Shown one piece after another: positions 1-7,044 of a stretch of 20,293 nt of DNA. The stretch's first letter is position 1, and each line of letters begins with the position of its first letter. The position numbers were made by a program, and so were the translations under genes. Origin of the DNA: Chrysochromulina parva (taxonomy: Eukaryota > Haptophyta > Prymnesiales > Chrysochromulinaceae); assembly GCA_002887195.1 (NCBI GenBank), contig PJAB01000816.1, positions 1 through 20,293 of the forward strand. The letters are read 5' to 3'. The notes under the pieces are model-generated. The model had not been told where the DNA came from. It saw only the letters and a program-made list of their open reading frames with translations, and did no database searches.

Positions 1-1
1 C

Positions 2-532
2 TTGCAGAGCCGCTGGTACCGCGCGCCCGAGGTGATCCTCGGCCTCAGCTGGACGCCCAAGATCGACGTGTGGTCCCTCGGCTGCGTGGCCATCGAACTC
101 GCGCTCGGCTTCTTGCCCTTTCAGTTCGCGTCGACGGAGCTCGTCCTCGCGGCCCACAAGGCTACCCGCGGGCCCTTCCCACCATGGATGATGGAAGGGC
201 CACTCGGATCCATCTACTTCTCCGGCTCGGGCTGCGTGTACGAGGTCGACCCTAGCGCCGCCGCCCCGGGCGCCTATCTGTTGCGCGCCGAGCCCAACAC
301 GACGCTGAACGAGCTGCTCGCCCAACAGCTCGATCCCGCCATATTTGGCGAGGTGGTCTCCTTTAGTGACTTTGCCGAGACGCTTCTGACCATCGATCCC
401 GACGGACGCCCGACTGCGGCAGAGGCGCTGCAGCACCCATGGATGGCCTCGTATAGTATTTCCTCGATCGATCTCCCGATCGTGCCTGTGACGCCCGCGT
501 CATCGGACGAGGCCCCTCTGACGGCGAGATAG
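2..532 (+). CDS. DYRK/HIPK-like protein kinase, C-terminal part (5' end outside window)
   Basis: The reading frame is open from the window edge, so the N-lobe, the catalytic HRD and the DFG motif lie upstream. The visible part begins in kinase subdomain VIII with QSRWYRAPEVILGL, followed by KIDVWSLGCVAIEL (subdomain IX). The end of the C-lobe follows, with LLTIDPDGRPTAAEALQHPWM containing the conserved subdomain XI arginine. The QSRxYRxPEVILG form is typical of CMGC kinases of the DYRK/HIPK/PRP4 group, which phosphorylate serine and threonine after tyrosine autophosphorylation of a YxY loop. The segment between IX and XI is long and divergent, as in DYRKs. About 25 residues follow the domain before the TAG stop. 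No intron is needed in the visible part. The kinase assignment is secure; the subfamily is likely but rests on one motif. Confidence 0.85.
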   Translation: MQSRWYRAPEVILGLSWTPKIDVWSLGCVAIELALGFLPFQFASTELVLAAHKATRGPFPPWMMEGPLGSIYFSGSGCVYEVDPSAAAPGAYLLRAEPNTTLNELLAQQLDPAIFGEVVSFSDFAETLLTIDPDGRPTAAEALQHPWMASYSISSIDLPIVPVTPASSDEAPLTAR

Positions 533-1132
533 CCACGAGGCGATGGAGGTGGCGGTGATGGCGGTGGCGGCGATGGCTGTGGGGGCGACGGCGAAGGCGG
601 CCAGGGCGGTGGTGGAAAAGGTGGGGGAGGCACGGACGTCGCGCGCATCGAAGTGGCGACGAGTGAGTGCCGTCGCGACGAGTGAGCGGCATGGACCTTT
701 TATTGAAAGTGGCGCTGCGATGTGAGTGCCGTAGCGACATGGTGGCCTGGAGTTGAAAGTGGCGCACACCGTGCAGGTGTACAACTCAGTGCAGTTGTAC
801 AGTCTCAGTGCAGGTGAACAACAGGGCGAACTGCGGTGTTGCCCGATCTGAGCGACCCGATTGTGAGGTCCCGGGCGGTATGTTAAAGGTGTTCAAGAGT
901 GCGATGTGTCAGTGGAGCGACCTCGGTATACTCTTAGGTCCTGACATTAGGGTTGGTTAGGTTGTTAGCGGTTGTTTAACGTTTAGGTTGTTAGGTTGGA
1001 GGTAGGAGGAGAACACTGTTGAACAATAACAACACTCAACAGAACAACAACAGAATGTCGTGAACAACAGAATGTGAACAGAACGAAAATTTTCTTCACG
1101 TTAAGAGCATTACCGAGAGGAAAATCCCTTTT

Positions 1133-1172
1133 GACATCCTTTCATTCTGACCTCCTTTCATTCTGACATCCT
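1133..1172. repeat. 16-bp tandem repeat, about 2.5 copies
   Basis: The unit GACATCCTTTCATTCT occurs at 1133-1148 and again with one change at 1149-1164, followed by half a copy (GACATCCT) at 1165-1172. It lies in the gene-poor AT-richer stretch. Confidence 0.85.
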
Positions 1173-1439
1173 CTTTATATACATAAAGCTCAACGTCAAC
1201 TAGCCGGCCACCCCCTTGCCACCCCCCCCAAACCCCCAAACCCATAAACAAACCGCAGTGTTTTTTAACACCACCCACTCTCTCCCTACACTGTGCGCTA
1301 TACTAAGGCCTACTTATGAACGTTCTTGCTTGTAAACTCTAGTCGATTCAACTGACCCTTTCTCAAACTCTAGCGATTTTTGCGGGTTGGCGGACACTTG
1401 AACATTGTTTAACAACGTTAACAACACTAACGGCTGCTG

Positions 1440-1487
1440 AACATTATCATTAAACAACATTATCATTAAACAACATTATCATTAAAC
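1440..1487. repeat. 16-bp tandem repeat, three perfect copies
   Basis: The unit AACATTATCATTAAAC is repeated three times without change (1440-1455, 1456-1471, 1472-1487). Surrounding sequence is rich in related AACAAC and GTTAAC words, as if it grew from the same simple sequence. Confidence 0.95.
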
Positions 1488-1630
1488 GTTAACAACCCTA
1501 CGCTGACATATCCCTAAGAGGTGAGGCCTAAGGTGTGTACAACTGCAGGCTGAGCGTCTCGTCTTCTCGTGCGGTGGTGCCTATCTGGAATTGATTACGC
1601 GTTGGCATTTACAAGTTGGCATTCTGAATA

Positions 1631-1694
1631 CCTGAACTAACCAGTAACCGCTAGGCCACATGCCAACCAAATGAATGTGGCCTAGCGGTTCAGG
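1631..1694. repeat. Long inverted repeat (hairpin)
   Basis: A perfect 15-base inverted repeat pairs 1646-1660 (AACCGCTAGGCCACA) with 1676-1690 across a 15-base loop. An outer arm, CCTGAAC at 1631-1637 with GTTCAGG at 1688-1694, extends the pairing if an 11-base bulge on the left arm is allowed. It could be a miniature transposon remnant or a structured RNA. No target-site duplication is obvious. Confidence 0.8.
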
Positions 1695-2271
1695 CCGTGA
1701 TTTACTTCGTTGCATGCAAAATGCAGTTCTGAAAAAACGATAATCTCTCTACATGTAACTCTACATGAGCGAGAGGGTTCTAGCAGAAACTCGCGCTTAC
1801 GCGCTAGAAACCACCGTCTTCTCTGTGCATCAAAGTGATATCAAAGTGAGGGATAATAATTTACAATCGGCATGCCCGAGAGCTGGGCATAAGGGCCGAG
1901 CTCTGAGTCCCAGTAGTGGTGCCGGAGAGGCGGTGATGGGCGGTAAAGGCGGTTGGGCGGCCGGTCGTTCGGTCACTGGTTAGATATCCCAATGGGTGGG
2001 TGGCAGTGGGAGAAGAGATGTTGTTAGAGATGTTGCAGCTGAGTATCCGCGCCGGGACCGGCGTTTCGCGCGAAGGCAGCTGTTGATTCTGTGGTTTGGT
2101 CTGATGCGACGTGATGTTCCTGTCTCATCATCACGTGGTGTCTCCACACCTGTTAATGGTGTCTCAACATTTGATACTTAACGGCGAAAATCAAAGTTAT
2201 GTGCTTAACGCGGTTATGAGAGGGAAGAGGGAGGAGAGAAACGACTAAGGCTACTCAAAAAAGTCAACTCG

Positions 2272-2297
2272 GTTTCGTCAATGACGATTGACGAAAC
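2272..2297. repeat. Perfect 10-bp inverted repeat
   Basis: GTTTCGTCAA at 2272-2281 is the exact reverse complement of TTGACGAAAC at 2288-2297, with a six-base loop. Its function is unknown. A stem-loop or a palindromic protein site would both fit. Confidence 0.75.
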
Positions 2298-2768
2298 GCG
2301 TGCGGCGGCCTAGCCCACCGTCATCTTCAGGAGGTATTCATGCTAATCAACAACTATGAACAACGACTCTGACAATCATAAAAGTGTCTCAACGTTAAAC
2401 CCATCTTCCTTTGCGGGGTCTCGCGCCGCTTTCAATCACAACACACAAGATGAGGGGAACAGAGGTCATCCACATGGGAGAGGTGTGTTCGTACAGCTAT
2501 GTAACCTTGTACGATGTCTGGCGGAACCGCTATACGTTTACTCGATGGTGGCGCGGCGCTGGGGGCGGCCTCAAGCGCGCGGCTTGGCCGTTTGCGCGGA
2601 ATGGGCGCCATGGTGGGCGCACCGGCGCGGACCAGGCGCTCGAAGGACACCGAGACACGAGTAGGTCACGCGGACGACGTCGTCGATGTCAGATGCCGGC
2701 GTGTGCATTCGCGCGAGGGCCCAAGGATATAGAGCATAAGATCTTATGACAGCACGATGCTACCTACG

Positions 2769-3116
2769 CTAAGGAGGAGGCGCTGCGACTGCCCAGTCAT
2801 CTAGTTCTGAGTCGCTCGCAGTCGCGGCCCGACGCACGAGTGAAGGCCCTGGCCGTGTCTGATCGGGCGGCAGCGGCAGCGGCGGCGGTGGCAACTCCTC
2901 GGTTGAATGCCCTGCGTGAGCAGCCTCGGCAGCATGTGCGAGCTCGATTTCGAGCCCTTTCGCTTCGAGGAAGTCGGCGATGTGCATGATCGGATCCGGC
3001 GCTTTGGTGGCGATCGCCGAGTTGATGGCGAGCTGCACCGCTTCCTCCACGTTGAAGCGTGCCAAGTAGTCCTCGATCTGCTGCGCGTTCCACTTGTTCA
3101 AGTAGTGGCGGCTCAT
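2769..3116 (-). CDS. Small protein with Dpy-30/RIIa-like helical domain
   Basis: The product is about 115 residues from the ATG at 3116. The frame runs further upstream, but only from non-ATG codons, and MSRHYLNKWN is a natural N-terminus. Residues about 5-55 (YLNKWNAQQIEDYLARFNVE, then AVQLAINSAIATKAPDPIMH, then IADFLEAKG) resemble the two-helix Dpy-30/RIIa dimerisation-docking type, whose hallmark is a hydrophobic first helix, an RP/AxDP turn and a second hydrophobic helix. The rest is low complexity: a proline run (ELPPPPLPLPP), an S/D-rich stretch and a PPP end. Such domains dimerise and dock partner proteins, often in flagella or chromatin complexes, but no partner is visible here. It is divergent from the gene at 3669. 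A CTCTTCACAG-like acceptor upstream hints that a 5' untranslated exon is possible. Confidence 0.55.
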   Translation of the reverse strand: MSRHYLNKWNAQQIEDYLARFNVEEAVQLAINSAIATKAPDPIMHIADFLEAKGLEIELAHAAEAAHAGHSTEELPPPPLPLPPDQTRPGPSLVRRAATASDSELDDWAVAAPPP

Positions 3117-3438
3117 GATGAATGGGCTCGACGGCAGCTCCGCCGCCACACTCCGACCAAGGCCCCTCCCAAAGAAAGCCTCGCTCGATCCCCTACATGT
3201 CCTGTTCCTGTGAAGAGAAAAGAGTGTGCCCCCGCCTCCATATTGGATACCGTCTCGAGTCTCGGATGATCTTGAGAAAACGTGTGCGAGGTCAGCTGGC
3301 GAGGAGAGCACATCTTTCTACGGAGTCGGCCGCGGGGAGCGGTCGGGAGCGGTCGGCTCCGGGCCTGCGGCTGTTCAGTCGGCCGCGGCTTCGGTCGTCG
3401 CGCTGACGTGCGGGTTGTGTGTTGGTGGGTTTGGATGG

Positions 3439-3497
3439 TTGTGAGGTTCGTCTGTGTGATCCGTGTGCCCTTGTGCGCCCGCGTGTCCCGTGTGTGT
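3439..3497 (+). promoter_or_regulatory. 59-bp element shared with the channel gene upstream region (copy A)
   Basis: This stretch, beginning TTGTGAGGTTCGTCTGTGTG, recurs with a single mismatch as the reverse complement of 15708-15766. Each copy ends about 170 bases before the start codon of its downstream gene (172 here, 169 for the channel gene) and points the same way relative to that gene. A second shared piece, GTCCCGGC followed by CCCCCGGTG, lies at about 3634-3650 here but is adjacent to the element in the other copy. It may be a promoter or 5' leader module, or part of a dispersed repeat. Confidence 0.6.
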
Positions 3498-3668
3498 TAG
3501 AAGTGACACAGACACACATTCACATTCACGCCGCTGTACTGTGTGGTCCTGTTCTAAATTCACACACACACACATTCACACATGGCGGGTCTGGGGACTG
3601 TGTCTGGGGACTCTGGAACGTGTGTCCCTTGTGCGTCCCGGCCCCCCGGTGACTTTTAACCGGAAACC
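3498..3668. repeat. GT/CA-rich simple sequence before the YgjV-like gene
   Basis: This stretch is dominated by ACACAC and ATTCAC words, with CACACATTCACATTCAC near 3512 and CACACACACACATTCACAC near 3562. It also has several GTGTGTCCC words. No gene is seen; it is probably leader or promoter sequence of the gene starting at 3669. Confidence 0.5.
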
Positions 3669-4286
3669 ATGCTCGCGCTTCTCCAGTCCCTACTGCTGGC
3701 GTGGCCGTGGGACAAGCCAGCTCCGCCTGCGCCGCCGCCGCTCACGTTTCTCGAGCTGTGGACGGACAGCATCGTGTGGGGGACGGGCTGGCTCGGCTTC
3801 TGCCTATCCCTGCTTGTCACGCAAATGCCTACCACGTTCTCGATGGCGCTCGTGCAGACCATGAACAATGCAACCTACGGCGTGCAATACGCATTTCTCG
3901 GCGCTTGGTCTGGATGCGCTACACAGGCCATCGCTGTAACGAATGGGATCCTCAAGCTCGGAGTGGAGTTCGGTATGAGCAAGTGTAAGACTGTGCAACA
4001 GTTCACGCCGTATGCACTCGTCCCACTGTTCGCATACACGTACTCGAAGCCCCTCGACCTGCTGCCATTCATGGCGGTCGCCCTGCGGCTCATCTCACTC
4101 CAAGCGGCCGACGCATCCACCGCGCGTCTCATTGCGCTCGCGGCCAGTACGCCTTGGATCCCGTATTGCCTGGCGCTTGGGCAGATGCAGACGTTGCTCG
4201 CGGCGGTGCTCGCCATCGGGTTGCAACTGCTCACGATCTGGAGGCACAGCGGCAGCCTGGCGGCCAAGCGGGGCAAGTCTGCCTGA
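3669..4286 (+). CDS. YgjV-like multi-spanning membrane protein
   Basis: An intronless frame encodes 205 residues, starting at an ATG preceded by AAACC. The N-terminus is hydrophobic and proline-rich (LALLQSLLLAWPW, then APPAPPP). About five hydrophobic segments follow: VWGTGWLGFCLSLLVTQM, a helix around YGVQYAFLGAWSGCATQAIA, YALVPLFAYTY, LLPFMAVALRLISL and a final TLLAAVLAIGLQLLTIWRH. The spacing of the GFxxxLL helix, the xxFLGAWSGxxxQ helix and the closing helix resembles the bacterial inner-membrane YgjV family, whose role is not established. The C-terminus is short and basic (AAKRGKSA). Family membership is from memory of the pattern and needs a profile search; a membrane protein is certain. 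Confidence 0.65.
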   Translation: MLALLQSLLLAWPWDKPAPPAPPPLTFLELWTDSIVWGTGWLGFCLSLLVTQMPTTFSMALVQTMNNATYGVQYAFLGAWSGCATQAIAVTNGILKLGVEFGMSKCKTVQQFTPYALVPLFAYTYSKPLDLLPFMAVALRLISLQAADASTARLIALAASTPWIPYCLALGQMQTLLAAVLAIGLQLLTIWRHSGSLAAKRGKSA

Positions 4287-4556
4287 CTGCACAAGCGTGC
4301 TCATGTGCCCTCGAAGCCAGCATGGAGGAGAAGGTGTGTTTGGCAGGACCGGGAAGCGGGATGGCAAGTAGCAATTGATCCTTTATATTCTAAGTGCTAG
4401 TGGCATTTGTGTTGAGGATGCATCGCTGCATCCTCTCTCGAGACTCGACGTTGGCTTGTGCGATATTGACGGGGCTCCCGGGCGTCGGGGGGGCCGCGAT
4501 TAAAGGTATCAATTGTAAAGGATATTGACGCGTTATTGTCCGCGCCCCCGGATCGC

Positions 4557-4564
4557 TATATAAG
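4557..4564 (+). promoter_or_regulatory. TATA-like box flanked by 10-bp direct repeats
   Basis: TATATAAG lies between two identical CCCGGATCGC words (4547-4556 and 4570-4579). It is about 600 bases before the next supported start codon, so it would need a long leader or an unrecognised upstream exon. It is a candidate only. Confidence 0.3.
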
Positions 4565-4689
4565 AAAATCCCGGATCGCGCGATTTCGGCGTGGTCATAG
4601 GTCATTCGCTCATTGTTCGGATTGTCGGCGTCATACGATACAACCGAACTCACTGTGCTTTAAAACCGGACCGGACAAGACCGGACTAC

Positions 4690-4714
4690 GCACGATATCC
4701 AATCCATATCGTGC
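4690..4714. repeat. Perfect 9-bp inverted repeat
   Basis: GCACGATAT at 4690-4698 pairs with ATATCGTGC at 4706-4714 across a seven-base loop, CCAATCC. It could be a palindromic protein site or a stem-loop. Confidence 0.7.
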
Positions 4715-4904
4715 TTCGTGGGCCGGCCTCGCGCGTCCATCGGAATCGTCGTCGGGCGACGGGTACACCCCCTTGCCGCCTTCGCCCTTGCACACGCCAG
4801 GTGCATCAGCGGTATTACACCGAATGGAGAGGCGCCCCGGCGATTCTGGCGGGGTCATGGAGATGTGCCGAGACTCTCGCGGATCTGTAGGAAGCTAGGA
4901 ACCT

Positions 4905-4963
4905 ACCGAGACTCACTCACTCACTCACTCACTCTCTCACTCACACGCACTCACCGAGACTCA
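4905..4963. repeat. ACTC microsatellite bounded by 11-bp direct repeats
   Basis: Six ACTC units start at 4911, followed by related TCTCAC words. The word ACCGAGACTCA occurs at both edges (4905-4915 and 4953-4963). Confidence 0.8.
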
Positions 4964-5001
4964 AGGACCCGCCGTGCCGAGCGGCATGGCGCCCCGCGAT
5001 G

Positions 5002-5056
5002 AAATTCCATTCCATTAATACTAAAGTGGATTAATTTACAGTATATAATGGAATTT
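5002..5056 (+). promoter_or_regulatory. AT-rich hairpin containing a TATA-like box
   Basis: AAATTCCATT (5002-5011) and AATGGAATTT (5047-5056) form a perfect inverted repeat around an AT-rich centre with ATTAAT words. TATATAA lies at 5042-5048, about 123 bases before the ATG at 5171, a plausible promoter distance. An earlier in-frame ATG at 5048 overlaps this TATA-like site, so it is probably not transcribed. Confidence 0.4.
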
Positions 5057-5170
5057 TATAGGAGACGCGCCCCGAACTCAACCCAAACTCGCTCTATCAT
5101 CTCAAATCGACGCAGGTGCGCGTCTTCCATCAGCCCAAAAATCACTGCGAACAGGGGAGAAGTTAGAAAA

Positions 5171-6472
5171 ATGCCCATGTCACGCACGGCGGCGGCCGTC
5201 ATGATCCAGCGCTTCGTGCGCTCGCGCGTGCTCTCCAGCGGCCAGGCCGCGCGGAATATGTGGTCGAACATCACGAGCAACGATGCGCTCGAAAAGCTCC
5301 GTGCCCTGTATCTCGACGAGCGCGCCATCAGGGCAGGTGCCAAGGATAGCGCGTTGTACACGGATGAGATGCTGGCCAAACGAGAGGCGCTGCGCACGCA
5401 CGAAGTCGTCCACAGGTCGCTAGAGAATCTCTGGGTCTCAATCCCCCGTGTGGCTGCCGACTCATTGAGCATGGACGAGTACATGACCCTTGCCCGCAAG
5501 CTTTACCTCATCACGATGGTGGAGCAGCGTATGCTCGATAAGCTCGACCCGAACGAGTGGCGTGACGATGCTCAGATCGACTTTAAATCGGATGGGCACG
5601 GAAAGAGCACTCTGACCAAGGATGAATTCTTCGCAGCTTGGTTCGAGTGCGCCGATGTCCACACGATAGAAGTGTCGGCGCCAGTCTACGCGGGCTGGCT
5701 GGACAAGAAAGCGGAGCAGATGACGAAGCTCTTCTCCGGCCCTGCCCCAAACCCGAGTCTGCTCGAAGGCCTCAACGTACGCGAGTGGCGCAGCGATGCA
5801 GAAATCATGGCCTTTCTGATGTCGCCATTCGCCGGAGGCAACCGGACCATGGACAACGGATCTTTCAAGAAAAATCGCCGCAACTCTGTCGATTCCTTCC
5901 CCTCCCCCGGGGAGCTGCCGCCAGTCAGCGATTCTTTCAGGAAGAGCCGTCGCCGCTCGTCGGATGAGATTCTGTTGACGACGCGCTTCGATGTGGGCGC
6001 CCAGAAGAGATGGTTCGACGCTGTGAAAGAGGAGGAGCTGCGAGAGAGCGAGACTGTGAAGCAACTCGCTAGAGCCGCCCTCGACGCCGCTGCCGCCGAG
6101 CTCAGCTTTAAGAAGAAGAACATGATGCCCCTCGGAGGCCGAACCGGGAGCGGGGGCGGAAGCGAGGGTCTCGGTGGCATGACTCATCGGGACATGGTGG
6201 CAGATCCCAAGCTGCAGCCGTGGGTAGCCCCAGGGACCTGGCTGCCCGATGGACAGGGGCGAGCTCACTCGATCTCCATGGCGAAGATGCGTGCCAAGGA
6301 GGCGCACGACGATTTCTTGCTGAGCGACAAAAGAGCCAGGGAACTTGCCGCCCAGGCGCTCAACATGCGATCCCCGCATCATCGCCCACGCCGCCAGTCT
6401 GTAGGTGCGGTTCCGCTGAGGTGGCAGACCGACGCGAATGGGCGGCTCTGGGTCGAGCGCGACGAGCGTTGA
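5171..6472 (+). CDS. IQ-motif protein with degenerate EF-hand-like segment
   Basis: An intronless gene encodes 433 residues from the ATG at 5171. The frame also has an ATG at 5048, but that start would add a basic, serine-rich extension overlapping a TATA-like site. Near the N-terminus, AAAVMIQRFVRSRV is an IQ-type calmodulin-binding helix. A helical region follows, with an EF-hand-like segment around residues 141-152 (DGHGKSTLTKDEFF) that lacks several usual calcium ligands. The middle is basic and serine-rich, with two related sites (KKNRRNSVDSF and RKSRRRSSDEI); near the end is PRRQSV. All three match the RRxS pattern of basophilic kinases. A glycine-rich stretch (GGRTGSGGGSEGLGG) precedes a conserved-looking tail with WVAPGTWLPDG. 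I do not recognise the family; a cytoskeletal or flagellar calmodulin-linked role is only a guess. It converges with the channel gene. Confidence 0.75.
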   Translation: MPMSRTAAAVMIQRFVRSRVLSSGQAARNMWSNITSNDALEKLRALYLDERAIRAGAKDSALYTDEMLAKREALRTHEVVHRSLENLWVSIPRVAADSLSMDEYMTLARKLYLITMVEQRMLDKLDPNEWRDDAQIDFKSDGHGKSTLTKDEFFAAWFECADVHTIEVSAPVYAGWLDKKAEQMTKLFSGPAPNPSLLEGLNVREWRSDAEIMAFLMSPFAGGNRTMDNGSFKKNRRNSVDSFPSPGELPPVSDSFRKSRRRSSDEILLTTRFDVGAQKRWFDAVKEEELRESETVKQLARAALDAAAAELSFKKKNMMPLGGRTGSGGGSEGLGGMTHRDMVADPKLQPWVAPGTWLPDGQGRAHSISMAKMRAKEAHDDFLLSDKRARELAAQALNMRSPHHRPRRQSVGAVPLRWQTDANGRLWVERDER

Positions 6473-7044
6473 TCTGTCGCTCAATAGCAGGGCCTTCAAT
6501 CAATCTGGCCTCGAGCTCGAGCGTTCGCGAAGCATGGAGCATAAAGCGTAACTAGATGAGCAGGATTCATTTGAAATGGATTTACATGCCGTCGCGCGTG
6601 TATATGTAAGGAATAGAACGGTACGTCGCGAGTGCATCGGACGTCACGCGAGACGACGGAGATACTTGGAGAACATGATGTAGATGTTGTAGGCAACCGT
6701 GGCATGTGCATGGCATGTATCCCAGGCCGGGACTGATGACACAGACTCGAAATCTCACATATCGCGAAATTCACCTTCGTAATCAGAAATCAGGCAAATC
6801 ACCCGATCCGCGGCATCCGGTGCCGATCGAGACCAATCGTGAATCGACCGCACGACCTTGCGACTATGCACAGGAAAAGATACCCGCTTAAGCGTCGGCC
6901 GCGGCTCATTGGGTGGACACCGTCGTTTGCGATCATGTCTTAAATCCCGGACGGGAGGAGAGCTCTCCTCTCACCACTGCCTCCGCTCGCCCCTCGGGGA
7001 GCCGCCGGCTGTGAAAATGTGCCCAACACGGCGCGTTTGGGCCC
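6473..7044. other. Convergent intergenic region
   Basis: This stretch of 572 bases lies between the stops of two convergent genes and should hold both 3' untranslated regions. It is less GC-rich than the flanking genes. I see no gene, strong repeat or RNA in it. Confidence 0.5.

Larger units (their letters stand above)
533..2768. other. Intergenic stretch without a convincing gene
   Basis: About 2.2 kb lies between the kinase stop and the end of the next gene. The first 200 bases are G-rich (GGCGGTGATGG-like runs). Roughly 900-2400 is AT-richer than the genes and contains TTAGGTTG and AACAACA motifs, two 16-base tandem arrays and two perfect hairpins, annotated separately. Open frames here are short, lack recognisable domains and do not join into a spliced gene that I can support. 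The best candidate is a 59-residue frame on the minus strand (2432-2611) with a good start context, GCCCACCATGG. It has no recognisable domain and is not called. Confidence 0.6.
4287..5170. other. Intergenic region with TATA-like sites and short repeats
   Basis: Nearly 900 bases without a convincing gene. It contains a TATA-like site (4557-4564), a 25-base inverted repeat, an ACTC run bounded by direct repeats and an AT-rich hairpin overlapping a second TATA-like site. These are listed separately. Confidence 0.55.

Noticed and set aside
1646..1690. Hairpin as a tRNA gene
   Set aside because: It is one long stem with a 15-base loop. There is no cloverleaf, anticodon arm or GTTCGA-type T-loop.
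2432..2611. 59-residue minus-strand frame with a strong start context
   Set aside because: There is no domain and no plausible next exon could be joined. Kept only as a note in the intergenic entry.
5462..6499. 345-codon minus-strand open frame opposite the IQ gene
   Set aside because: No domain is recognisable. The plus strand has IQ and kinase-site motifs, and GC-rich genes often give open antisense frames.
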